Shown here: in pieces, positions 7,175 to 14,437 of the stretch | How positions within the stretch are numbered: position 1 is the stretch's first letter | Layout: every line of letters starts with the position of its first letter | Source of the DNA: an uncultured Bacilli bacterium | Lineage (GTDB): Bacteria; Bacillota_I; Bacilli_A; RF39; UBA660 | Direction of reading: 5' to 3' | Assembly: GCA_934167885.1 (NCBI GenBank) | Contig: CAKPMB010000015.1 | Coordinates: 1 to 39,514, forward strand | Length of the DNA: 39,514 nucleotides | The notes under the pieces: generated by a model | Told to the model about the DNA's origin: nothing | The model's input: the letters and a program-made list of their open reading frames with translations, nothing else | Database searches by the model: none | Position numbers and translations under genes: made by a program

Positions 7175-8764
7175 TTATTTTGTCTTTTGATATTTAGATA
7201 AAACTTGGGTTAAAGCTTCTTTGAATAGTTTTTCCATTGAATATTCTAACTTAAGATCTTTTCCAAAAATTATTAATGAAAAATCATTCATTACTTTCAT
7301 TAAATTTTTCTTACATTCTTCATCTATTGATAATGTCAACTCATTATAAAAATCGAGCATACTATATTCATTATTAGATGATGATACTTCATTAATAAAA
7401 TGTAAAAAATCTTCACCCTTTGCACAACATACAAACTTAATGTCTTCATCATTACTATGATCATCTTGATCACATAAAATAACCTTATCCTCATCTACTA
7501 TATAATTACCATGTTCGCATGAATTTCTAATTGAACTAGTTACTTGTTCATTACGACTCGCTAAAGCAAGCATTATTTTATTATAAAAATTAACAAAGCT
7601 CGTCATTAAGGCATGTCTAAATTTATCATTTGCATTATTTTTATAATCAGTAATTTGTTTTTGCGATACCGTAATAAAATTATTACATAAATTATTAATA
7701 CTAGCATTTATATCATTAAAAACAGATACTCGACCACTCTTACTATTATCAAAATATATGGTTATAGGACTTAAATGTAAATGCGCATAATCAATTGAAT
7801 CAACTTTTGAGAAAGCAAGACACATATAGTTATAAAGAGAACATAGAGCATCCCTATCTTGATTAGATTTTTTTATTCCTAATACTGCCCGCATTTCTTC
7901 CATTAAACGCTTCGTCTTTGCATCATAATTTGTTCTATTTTTATTTGTTTTAAAATAATCATTCAAATTTTTAAGTATCTGTGATACTTCTTCTTTTTCT
8001 TGCACATTTTTAGGAGCATATTTAATTAAAAGACAAACTAGTTTATAAAAATCTTTTAATGAAACATCTTGTTCAAGTTTATCAATAATGTTATCGCTAG
8101 GTTTAGTAAAGCCTATTTTAATGTTATTATTAATGTTATTATAATTTTTAAAAGATAGCATTTTATTGGCAACTTCATTAACATTATTATATTTTTCTAA
8201 ATTAATATTATATTTTTTGGCCAATCTATTGTTATATTCATGAAATGAGCCAACAGTTGGAATCTTGTTGACATTTAGTTGGTCAAAATAGAAAGAAACA
8301 AAATTTAAAATTTGCACTGGAATTGAGCATTTTAACTTATATGGTGGCTTTTCCATAGAATGGTCATTATCAATAACAATTAAATCATTTTTAACATCTA
8401 TTTTATACATTCCATGCGCTAGTGAATCACGAATTATTTGTAAGAATGATAATGCATCCTTCAATTTTTGTTGATTACCATCATCTTTCGTTAAGACTAT
8501 TTTATTTGATTGTTTTATATATTGAGCATTCTTTATTAATTCATCATACAACTTAATAATAGGATTTATAAATTTTTCAAGTTTAACATTGTCAAAATGT
8601 AAAATTTTATTTTGACAATCTTTTTTTAATATTTTTTCTTTTAGTAAAATAAAGCTTGATATCGTGAACATAATAAAATGTTCTTGATTAAATTTAAAAT
8701 CATGGTCATTATAAAGTTTTTCCGTTAATTCACGAGCGATTGTTAATATATTTTCATCATTCAT
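7175..8764 (-). CDS. Protein with two HEPN-type RX4H motifs, putative ribonuclease
   Basis: A 529-residue soluble protein with no known domain name that I recognise. It carries two RX4H motifs: RDSLAHG (R112-H117) and RNSCEHG (R413-H418). In each the residue after Arg is Asp or Asn, as in catalytic HEPN ribonucleases. Each motif is followed by a similar block: VIDNDHS at about 130-136 and LCDQDDHS at about 430-437. The protein therefore looks like two HEPN domains in one chain, joined by a roughly 290-residue lysine- and asparagine-rich middle. Two RX4H sites in one chain is the arrangement of Cas13, but no CRISPR array or cas gene is present. Its ATG lies 8 bases inside the end of rarA, so translation is coupled. 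A paralogue starts at 908. Function (RNA cleavage in stress or phage response) is inference. Confidence 0.8.
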   Translation of the reverse strand: MNDENILTIARELTEKLYNDHDFKFNQEHFIMFTISSFILLKEKILKKDCQNKILHFDNVKLEKFINPIIKLYDELIKNAQYIKQSNKIVLTKDDGNQQKLKDALSFLQIIRDSLAHGMYKIDVKNDLIVIDNDHSMEKPPYKLKCSIPVQILNFVSFYFDQLNVNKIPTVGSFHEYNNRLAKKYNINLEKYNNVNEVANKMLSFKNYNNINNNIKIGFTKPSDNIIDKLEQDVSLKDFYKLVCLLIKYAPKNVQEKEEVSQILKNLNDYFKTNKNRTNYDAKTKRLMEEMRAVLGIKKSNQDRDALCSLYNYMCLAFSKVDSIDYAHLHLSPITIYFDNSKSGRVSVFNDINASINNLCNNFITVSQKQITDYKNNANDKFRHALMTSFVNFYNKIMLALASRNEQVTSSIRNSCEHGNYIVDEDKVILCDQDDHSNDEDIKFVCCAKGEDFLHFINEVSSSNNEYSMLDFYNELTLSIDEECKKNLMKVMNDFSLIIFGKDLKLEYSMEKLFKEALTQVLSKYQKTK

Positions 8765-10094
8765 TTTCTTTTTTTCCTTCTTCCATCAAACGTTTTTGCT
8801 TTTTGATATTTTCGATTCGGTTTAAAATAATTTTAATATTTTTTTCACGACCATTTTCTGATGGATAATAATATTTTTTATTTTTTAATTCTTTAGGCAA
8901 GCATTCCATCGCTGAAATACTGTTCTTTTCATCATGGGCATAGTGATATCCTACTCCGTAATTTAACTCGCTATCAAGTTTTGTTACGGCATTTCTTAGA
9001 TGGAGTGGCACTTTGATACTAGCGGTATTTTTAGCATCCACTTTAACCTTTTCATAGGCCTTGTATAAAGAATTTGATTTAGCCGTAATACTTAAATAAA
9101 CTACAGCTTGGGACAAATTAACATTACACTCAGGCACACCAATATACTGACATGCTTGATAAGCATTAATAGCCTGCGACAAAGCATTAGGATCAGCTAA
9201 GCCCACATCTTCGGATGCAAATCTGATAAGCCTTCTTGCAATATATAAAGGATTTTCACCAGCCTCTAACATTCTAGCTAAATAATAAATGGCGGCATCT
9301 GGATCACTATTACGCATTGATTTATGAAGAGCTGATATTAAATTATAATGTTCCTCGCCCTTCTTATCGTAAAGAAATGTTTTACTACTAGTGAATTTAA
9401 TAATATCGTCTTTATTCAAATTACTTTTATTGGAAGTATTAATAACATTTTCTAAAGTATTTAAAGTGCTTCTAGCATCGCCACTATTAATACTTGCAAT
9501 ATATTCTAAAGCATCAAGTGATACTTTTATATTGGGATAATATTTTGCTAAAGCCTTTTTTAATATCTTAACTAGATCTTCAAGATCTAAACTTTTTAAA
9601 ACAAAAACTTTCGTTCTTGATAAAAGAGCGCTATTAATTTCAAAAGAAGGATTTTCAGTTGTCGCTCCTATTAAAATAATTGTGCCATTTTCAACATATG
9701 GTAAAAATGTATCTTGTTGGGATTTATTAAAGCGGTGAATTTCATCGACAAAGACAATGGTTTTAACACCGTTTAAAATATTAAGACGCGCGGTTTCTAT
9801 TAATCTTTTGATATCATTAACTCCACTGGTTGTTGCGGACAATTCATAAAAGGCCGATGATGAAGATTTGGCAATTATTTTAGCAAGAGTCGTCTTACCA
9901 ACACCTGGTGGTCCCCAAAAAATCATCGATGAAATATTATTTTTTTCAATCATCATTCTAATTGGTGAACCAATACCTACAATATCTTCTTGCCCATAAA
10001 ATTCATCTAAATTATCAGGACGCATTTTCTCGGCCAATGGCTTAAATAAATTAATATTCTCACTAGCTTCCTCTTGATAAAAATAATCGCTCAT
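8757..10094 (-). CDS. rarA: Replication-associated recombination protein A, AAA+ ATPase
   Basis: A MgsA/RarA/WRNIP1-family ATPase that acts at stalled replication forks, probably with single-strand binding protein. Visible features are RPDNLDEFYGQEDIVG at the N-terminus, Walker A GPPGVGKTT, Walker B FVDEIHRFNKSQQD, sensor 1 IGATTENPSFE, the LLSRTKVF arginine finger and the C-terminal tetramerisation part with ARRLIRFASEDVGLADPNAL and YHYAHDE. The length of 445 residues is normal. AGGAG sits 6 bases before the ATG at 10094 but touches the upstream ATG at 10100, so 10094 is preferred. The gene overlaps the start of the HEPN gene by 8 bases, which makes a two-gene operon. Confidence 0.95.
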   Translation of the reverse strand: MSDYFYQEEASENINLFKPLAEKMRPDNLDEFYGQEDIVGIGSPIRMMIEKNNISSMIFWGPPGVGKTTLAKIIAKSSSSAFYELSATTSGVNDIKRLIETARLNILNGVKTIVFVDEIHRFNKSQQDTFLPYVENGTIILIGATTENPSFEINSALLSRTKVFVLKSLDLEDLVKILKKALAKYYPNIKVSLDALEYIASINSGDARSTLNTLENVINTSNKSNLNKDDIIKFTSSKTFLYDKKGEEHYNLISALHKSMRNSDPDAAIYYLARMLEAGENPLYIARRLIRFASEDVGLADPNALSQAINAYQACQYIGVPECNVNLSQAVVYLSITAKSNSLYKAYEKVKVDAKNTASIKVPLHLRNAVTKLDSELNYGVGYHYAHDEKNSISAMECLPKELKNKKYYYPSENGREKNIKIILNRIENIKKQKRLMEEGKKENE

Positions 10095-10114
10095 ACCCAT
10101 CTCCTAATAATCAA

Positions 10115-10120
10115 ATTATA
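10115..10120 (-). promoter_or_regulatory. Extended -10 element for rarA
   Basis: TGATATAAT on the minus strand, an extended -10, lies about 20 bases before the rarA start and downstream of the mnmA direction of transcription. No good -35 is seen. Confidence 0.4.
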
Positions 10121-10130
10121 TCACAATAAT

Positions 10131-10165
10131 AAAAAAAATTACTAATATATAAATATTAATAATTT
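10131..10165 (-). terminator. Intrinsic terminator after mnmA
   Basis: Minus-strand inverted repeat AAATTATTAATAT with ATATTAGTAATTT (13 bp, one mismatch or G-T) is followed by T8. It begins at the mnmA stop codon. Confidence 0.7.
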
Positions 10166-11226
10166 TATACAATTTTACCACCACCAATGATAATATTGTC
10201 TAAATAAAATACAGCGGATTGACCTTTAGTCACAGCCTTTGCTTTATTATCAAAAGTAACTTTAATCAAATCACCAAATGGTTCGATAGTAGCTTCATGC
10301 GATGTTTTAGAATATCTCGTTTTTACTGTAACATGCATTGGTTTTTCTAACTTTGGAAAGATTAAAAAATTAACATCATCTACTAAAAATTCTTTAGTGT
10401 AAAGATTATCTTCACATCCTACAATCAATTCATTTTTTAAAATATTAAAACCCGTAACATAAAGTGGATAACTTGCAGATATACCTATACCTTTTCTCTG
10501 GCCAATTGTATATTTATATAAACCTTTATGTTTTCCTAATACTAATCCATCTTTATTAACAATATTACCAACATTTTCTTTAAAAGATGCTTGTTGTTCT
10601 AAAAATTCCTTATAATTACCATTAGGTATAAAACATATATCTTCACTATCTTTTTTATTTGCAACCACTAAATTATGCTCTTTTGCAATCAATCTTATTT
10701 CATCTTTACTTTTAAATTTACCAAGTGGAAATAAAACTTTATCTAAAATCTCTCTTGGAATATTATATAAAACATAACTTTGATCTTTACCATAAGCAGG
10801 ACTTACCTTTAAAACATTTTGTTTATATAAATCGCTATACTCAATTATGGCATAATGACCAGTTGCAATATAATCACATTCAAGCTCTTCAGCTAAATGC
10901 ATCATATTACCAAATTTTAAATAACGATTGCATTCAATACAAGGATTAGGCGTTTGACAGTTTCTATATGACTCTATAAAGTTTTTGATAACATATTTAT
11001 CAAAATCTTCTTTGAAATTTACGGTATAATGGGGAATACCTAAAGAATCACATACGGCTTTAGCATCAAGCGTTGAAGATAAATTGCAACAACTACCTTC
11101 ACACTCACCTTCAAATAGTTTCATGGTTACCCCAATAACGTCATAACCTTCTTCTTTAAGAAGAATAGCAGCGACAGATGAATCAACGCCGCCACTCATT
11201 CCTAAAAGAACACGCTTTTTTTTCAT
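10165..11226 (-). CDS. mnmA: tRNA-specific 2-thiouridylase MnmA
   Basis: Catalyses 2-thiolation of uridine 34 in Lys, Glu and Gln tRNAs, using sulfur relayed from the cysteine desulfurase. Visible features are the PP-loop GMSGGVDSSV at the N-terminus, the catalytic cysteine in TPNPCIECNRYLKFG, the tRNA-binding ATGHYA, the second catalytic cysteine in KKDSEDICFIPNG, and the family C-terminus RYSKTSHEATI and KGQSAVFYLDNIIIGGG. The start is placed at ATG 11226 (MKKKRVLLGMSGG), two bases after the iscU stop. The in-frame ATG at 11244 lies inside iscU. It is last in the iscS-iscU-mnmA operon, which fits its need for sulfur from that desulfurase. Confidence 0.95.
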   Translation of the reverse strand: MKKKRVLLGMSGGVDSSVAAILLKEEGYDVIGVTMKLFEGECEGSCCNLSSTLDAKAVCDSLGIPHYTVNFKEDFDKYVIKNFIESYRNCQTPNPCIECNRYLKFGNMMHLAEELECDYIATGHYAIIEYSDLYKQNVLKVSPAYGKDQSYVLYNIPREILDKVLFPLGKFKSKDEIRLIAKEHNLVVANKKDSEDICFIPNGNYKEFLEQQASFKENVGNIVNKDGLVLGKHKGLYKYTIGQRKGIGISASYPLYVTGFNILKNELIVGCEDNLYTKEFLVDDVNFLIFPKLEKPMHVTVKTRYSKTSHEATIEPFGDLIKVTFDNKAKAVTKGQSAVFYLDNIIIGGGKIV

Positions 11227-11227
11227 A

Positions 11228-11668
11228 TTAAATACCACATGCACAAGATGGATGATCTTTTAAACGGCATTTTTCTTTTATTTCTTCTTCTGTCAAAATA
11301 CCTTCATGACGATAATAATCGGCGATAGCTTCATGAATAGCTTCTTCGGCTAACAATGAACAATGGACTTTAACTTTAGGAAGACCATCTAAAGCTTCTA
11401 AAACGTCACTATTTTTAAGTTTTAAAGCCTCCTCAACTGTCTTACCTTTAATAAGTTCAGTTCCCATACTACTTGTAGCAATCGCAGCACCACAGCCAAA
11501 GGTTTTAAACTTAACATCAACAATAACACCATTTTCAATTTTTAAAAACATCTTCATTATATCACCACATACAGGGTTTCCAACAATACCAACACCATTG
11601 GCATCATCAATTTTGCCAACATTACGTGGATTAGTATAATGATCAACAACTTTATCAGAATAATCCAT
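11228..11668 (-). CDS. iscU: Fe-S cluster assembly scaffold, IscU/NifU N-terminal type
   Basis: Assembles Fe-S clusters on three conserved cysteines: NPVCGD, FGCGAA and VHCSLL, all present. MDYSDKVVDHYTNPRNVGKI is the typical N-terminus. The chain carries a C-terminal tail ending RLKDHPSCACGI, seen in Clostridia and related bacteria with NifU-like scaffolds but not in enteric IscU. The ATG overlaps the stop of the desulfurase gene by one base (TAATG), so the two are coupled. The IscU naming follows this architecture; SufU is the alternative Firmicute scaffold, but SufU's insertion between the second and third cysteines is absent here. Confidence 0.9.
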   Translation of the reverse strand: MDYSDKVVDHYTNPRNVGKIDDANGVGIVGNPVCGDIMKMFLKIENGVIVDVKFKTFGCGAAIATSSMGTELIKGKTVEEALKLKNSDVLEALDGLPKVKVHCSLLAEEAIHEAIADYYRHEGILTEEEIKEKCRLKDHPSCACGI

Positions 11669-12849
11669 TATTTATCACTTCCTTCCATAAACTCTTCCCA
11701 AAGAGGCGACATGTCACGTAATCTTTGAACTATTTCTTCAAGATTAGTAATTAAATAATCCATATCTTCTTTTGTATTATATTTACCAATAGATATTCTA
11801 AGACTTCCATGAGCGATTTCATGTGGTAAGCCGATTGCTAATAAAACATGGGATGGATCAAGTGAACCTGAGGTGCAAGCACTACCACTTGATGCACATA
11901 TCCCTTTTAAATCAAGATTTAATAAAAGGCCTTCTCCTTCAATAAATTTAAATGATATATTGCTAAGTCCTGGTAGACGATTTTCTTTATTGCCATTAAA
12001 TTTAATGTAAGGAATTCGTTTTTCAATTTCAGTTTCATAAAAGTCACGTAATTTACGTAATTTTTGATTATGTTCATCCATCTTGTCATATGCTTCTTGA
12101 AGAGCTGCTGCTAAACCAACGGCCCCTGCAACATTACTTGTTCCAGCACGTTTATTTTGTTCTTGATGACCACCGTCAACAAATTTAGTCCACTTAATGC
12201 CTTTTTTTATATATAAAGCACCCATACCTTTAGGTCCGTAAAACTTATGAGCTGACATTGAAAGACTATCAATACCAAGAGATGCTACATCTATTTTAAT
12301 AGCGCCCATCGCTTGAACAGCATCTGTATGGAAAATAATGTTATGTGCATGAGCAATCTCAGCAATCTCTTTAATCGGTTCGATTGTGCCTATTTCATTA
12401 TTAGCAAACATTACTGAAATTAAAATCGTATCGTCTCTTATTAAACTTTTTAACTCATCTAAATCAACTGTTCCATCTGGTAAAACGCCAACATAACTTA
12501 CTTCAAAGCCCTCTTTAACTAAGGCCTTAGCACTTTCCAAAATAGCAGGATGTTCAATCTTAGAAACAATTAAATGACGTCCTTTATCTTTATTAGCACG
12601 CATAATGCCTTTAATAGCAGTATTATCACTTTCACTACCACCACTCGTCCAATAAATTTCATTAGGATTACAATTAATTAACGAAGCCACAACGCTTCTT
12701 GCTTCCTCTAAAGCTTTTCGTGCACTACGTCCTAAACTATAGATAGAAGATGCATTACCATATTCTTCTTGCAAATAAGGCATCATTTTTGCTAATACAT
12801 CATCATCTAAACGTGTCGTAGCTGAATTATCTAAATATACCTTTTTCAT
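11668..12849 (-). CDS. iscS: Cysteine desulfurase, IscS/NifS type
   Basis: A PLP enzyme that converts cysteine to alanine and supplies persulfide sulfur to IscU and MnmA. Motifs: VYLDNSATTRLD at the N-terminus, TSGGSESDNTAI, the PLP-binding His and Asp in FHTDAVQAMG, the Schiff-base lysine in SMSAHKFYGPKG, and the active-site cysteine loop SSGSACTSG. About 393 residues, a normal length. ATG 12849 is chosen because AAAGGAA lies 5 bases upstream; an in-frame ATG at 12864 has no such signal. It is the first gene of the operon, driven by the promoter and dyad at 12875-12908. Confidence 0.95.
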   Translation of the reverse strand: MKKVYLDNSATTRLDDDVLAKMMPYLQEEYGNASSIYSLGRSARKALEEARSVVASLINCNPNEIYWTSGGSESDNTAIKGIMRANKDKGRHLIVSKIEHPAILESAKALVKEGFEVSYVGVLPDGTVDLDELKSLIRDDTILISVMFANNEIGTIEPIKEIAEIAHAHNIIFHTDAVQAMGAIKIDVASLGIDSLSMSAHKFYGPKGMGALYIKKGIKWTKFVDGGHQEQNKRAGTSNVAGAVGLAAALQEAYDKMDEHNQKLRKLRDFYETEIEKRIPYIKFNGNKENRLPGLSNISFKFIEGEGLLLNLDLKGICASSGSACTSGSLDPSHVLLAIGLPHEIAHGSLRISIGKYNTKEDMDYLITNLEEIVQRLRDMSPLWEEFMEGSDK

Positions 12850-12874
12850 AAAAATTCCTTTCATACCAAACTAC

Positions 12875-12908
12875 TAGGAATTATACTTTAATATTCCTAC
12901 TAAGTCAA
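12875..12908 (-). promoter_or_regulatory. Promoter and overlapping operator of the iscS-iscU-mnmA operon
   Basis: Minus-strand TTGACT (12908-12903), exactly 17 bases, then TATAAT (12885-12880). A perfect dyad TAGGAAT-N11-ATTCCTA (12875-12899, 25 bp) covers the -10 and most of the spacer, where a bound protein would block RNA polymerase. The adjacent Rrf2/IscR-like regulator is the obvious candidate, and 25-26 bp dyads are the usual footprint of that family. The promoter is seen directly; the identity of the regulator is inferred. Confidence 0.8.
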
Positions 12909-12941
12909 TATGAATTAAACATTATTTATTAAATAAAAAAT

Positions 12942-12973
12942 AATATAACTTCATTCAAAATGAAAATTATATT
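12942..12973 (-). terminator. Intrinsic terminator after the Rrf2 regulator gene
   Basis: Minus-strand hairpin AATATAATTTTCAT with ATGAAGTTATATT and a 5-base loop, followed by ATTTTTTATTT. It separates the regulator from the iscS operon. Confidence 0.7.
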
Positions 12974-12981
12974 ATAAATAC

Positions 12982-13380
12982 TTATTTTATGAGATCTTCT
13001 AATGTTTTACTATTAACATAATTATTAATAACATCATCTAATCCCTTCCAAAAACTATAAGTTGGACAATTAATCATACGATCACAATGACCATTTTCGG
13101 TAAGGCAATATATAGGCGCTAACTCACCTTCAGTCACACGTAATATTTCTCCTACATTATATTCACTTGGCTTTCTTGATAGACGATATCCACCATTATT
13201 TCCTCTTAATGTTTCAAGATATCCCGCTTTATTAAGTAGTGACATAATCTGTTCTAAATATTTAAACGATATTCCTTGCCGCATAGCAATATCTTTAAGT
13301 GAAATATAACTACCATCATTATTAAGTGACAAATCAATCATTATTCGAAGAGCATATCGCCCTTTTGTAGATACTTTCAT
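12982..13380 (-). CDS. Rrf2-family transcriptional regulator, IscR-like with three cysteines
   Basis: A 132-residue winged-helix regulator. MKVSTKGRYALRIMIDLSL, ISLKDIAMRQGISFKYLEQI and GNNGGYRLSRKPSEYNVGEI are family hallmarks. Three cysteines lie in YCLTENGHCDRMINCPT with spacing CX6CX5C, close to the Fe-S ligands of IscR, so cluster sensing is likely, unlike CymR which lacks the cysteines. AAGGAGGAAT directly precedes the ATG. It lies 8 bases downstream of the membrane protein gene and upstream of iscS, and probably represses that operon through the dyad at 12875-12899. Confidence 0.9.
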   Translation of the reverse strand: MKVSTKGRYALRIMIDLSLNNDGSYISLKDIAMRQGISFKYLEQIMSLLNKAGYLETLRGNNGGYRLSRKPSEYNVGEILRVTEGELAPIYCLTENGHCDRMINCPTYSFWKGLDDVINNYVNSKTLEDLIK

Positions 13381-13388
13381 ATTCCTCC

Positions 13389-14321
13389 TTATAACTTTAA
13401 TTTCTTTATTTTGACAACCTCTTCTTTCAAAAGGCTATTATTAATATTATCACTATTATTATTGACATCTTTTTTCTCTTCAATAACATAATCACATTTT
13501 GCTAATCTAGCATAAACAACAAGACTCGTTTCATTAAAAAGAGCTTCGATTTTTTCATTATCAACATCTAAATATTCATTATTAGCAAGATCATGTCTTA
13601 ACCTTTTCAAAAAAGAATTTTGCTTCTTTTGTTCACATTTTTCATCATTAATATTTTTAAGGAAAGTAACAGTATAATATGATAAAACTTGAATTATATA
13701 TAATGGACTTGGTAAAACTAAACCAATTTGTGCCATAATTATGGTTAATACTATAAATATCAAAGTTTTAAGCAAAGATTCTAAACCAAATTTACGATAA
13801 TCTATTTTATCATTTTGTTTAGAGCATAAAAGATTATAGTTTCTAGCTTCAATAATTTTTTTAATTTTTTCTAAAAACTCCTTGTTATCACAAAAATTAT
13901 ATCTTTCTTTTTGATTAAACGTTGAAAACAATGTTTTTGTTTTAACAATTAAATGATGATTATCACTACAAGAAAGCATATTATTCATTAAAATGCAATT
14001 ATAATTATTTAAATATTCGAGAGAAACCTTTTGATCATATGCCTTTTTCATATTATCAAAACTTTCCTCATCATTTTCACTATTTTTCATATAATCGTCT
14101 AGTAGTTTACTACCTATTAAAGTTAAAATAGTTGATGTTAAAGCATTAATACCAAAAATGTTTCCTAACATTAATAAAAAGGGTGTAACAAATGATGTAA
14201 TTTGTTTATTATTTGAATGAACATAATTATCATCTTCGATTTCATCGTGTATATTTTTAATTTTTTCAAGATTATCTTCATAAACACTTTTTAATAATTT
14301 TAAAAATTCTTTGTAACTCAT
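13389..14321 (-). CDS. Predicted membrane protein of unknown function
   Basis: About 310 residues. A hydrophobic region near 44-75 (VTPFLLMLGNIFGINALTST) and a second near 185-225 (LIFIVLTIIMAQIGLVLPSP) flank a charged segment of about 110 residues. The last 90 residues are highly charged (EEVVKIKKLKL end). ATG 14321 is chosen because GGGGG precedes it; the frame extends to 14348, but that part overlaps the -10 element. Eight bases separate its stop from the rrf2 start, so they may be cotranscribed. The family is not recognised. Confidence 0.6.
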   Translation of the reverse strand: MSYKEFLKLLKSVYEDNLEKIKNIHDEIEDDNYVHSNNKQITSFVTPFLLMLGNIFGINALTSTILTLIGSKLLDDYMKNSENDEESFDNMKKAYDQKVSLEYLNNYNCILMNNMLSCSDNHHLIVKTKTLFSTFNQKERYNFCDNKEFLEKIKKIIEARNYNLLCSKQNDKIDYRKFGLESLLKTLIFIVLTIIMAQIGLVLPSPLYIIQVLSYYTVTFLKNINDEKCEQKKQNSFLKRLRHDLANNEYLDVDNEKIEALFNETSLVVYARLAKCDYVIEEKKDVNNNSDNINNSLLKEEVVKIKKLKL

Positions 14322-14336
14322 AAAACCCCCAGGCAC

Positions 14337-14342
14337 ATTATA
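14337..14342 (-). promoter_or_regulatory. -10 element of the 13389-14321 gene
   Basis: TATAAT preceded by TGTGT on the minus strand, 16 bases before the chosen ATG. A weak TTAGCA lies 18 bases upstream as a possible -35. Confidence 0.4.
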
Positions 14343-14383
14343 ACACACTTTAATTATTAATGCTAATTAAATTTAAGTCATAG

Positions 14384-14407
14384 TAAAAGAGGACTATTAA
14401 TCCTCTT
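14384..14407 (-). terminator. Intrinsic terminator after the beta-helix surface protein
   Basis: Minus-strand perfect 7-bp stem AAGAGGA/TCCTCTT with a 7-base loop, followed by a short T-run (TTTTA). It stands about 30 bases after the stop at 14438. Confidence 0.65.
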
Positions 14408-14437
14408 AGTCATTTATTTAGATTAAATAAATCAATC

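Noticed and set aside
7065..8764. CRISPR repeats near the double-HEPN gene
   Set aside because: No repeat-spacer pattern is visible on either side; the downstream gap holds only a terminator and remains of the methyltransferase start.
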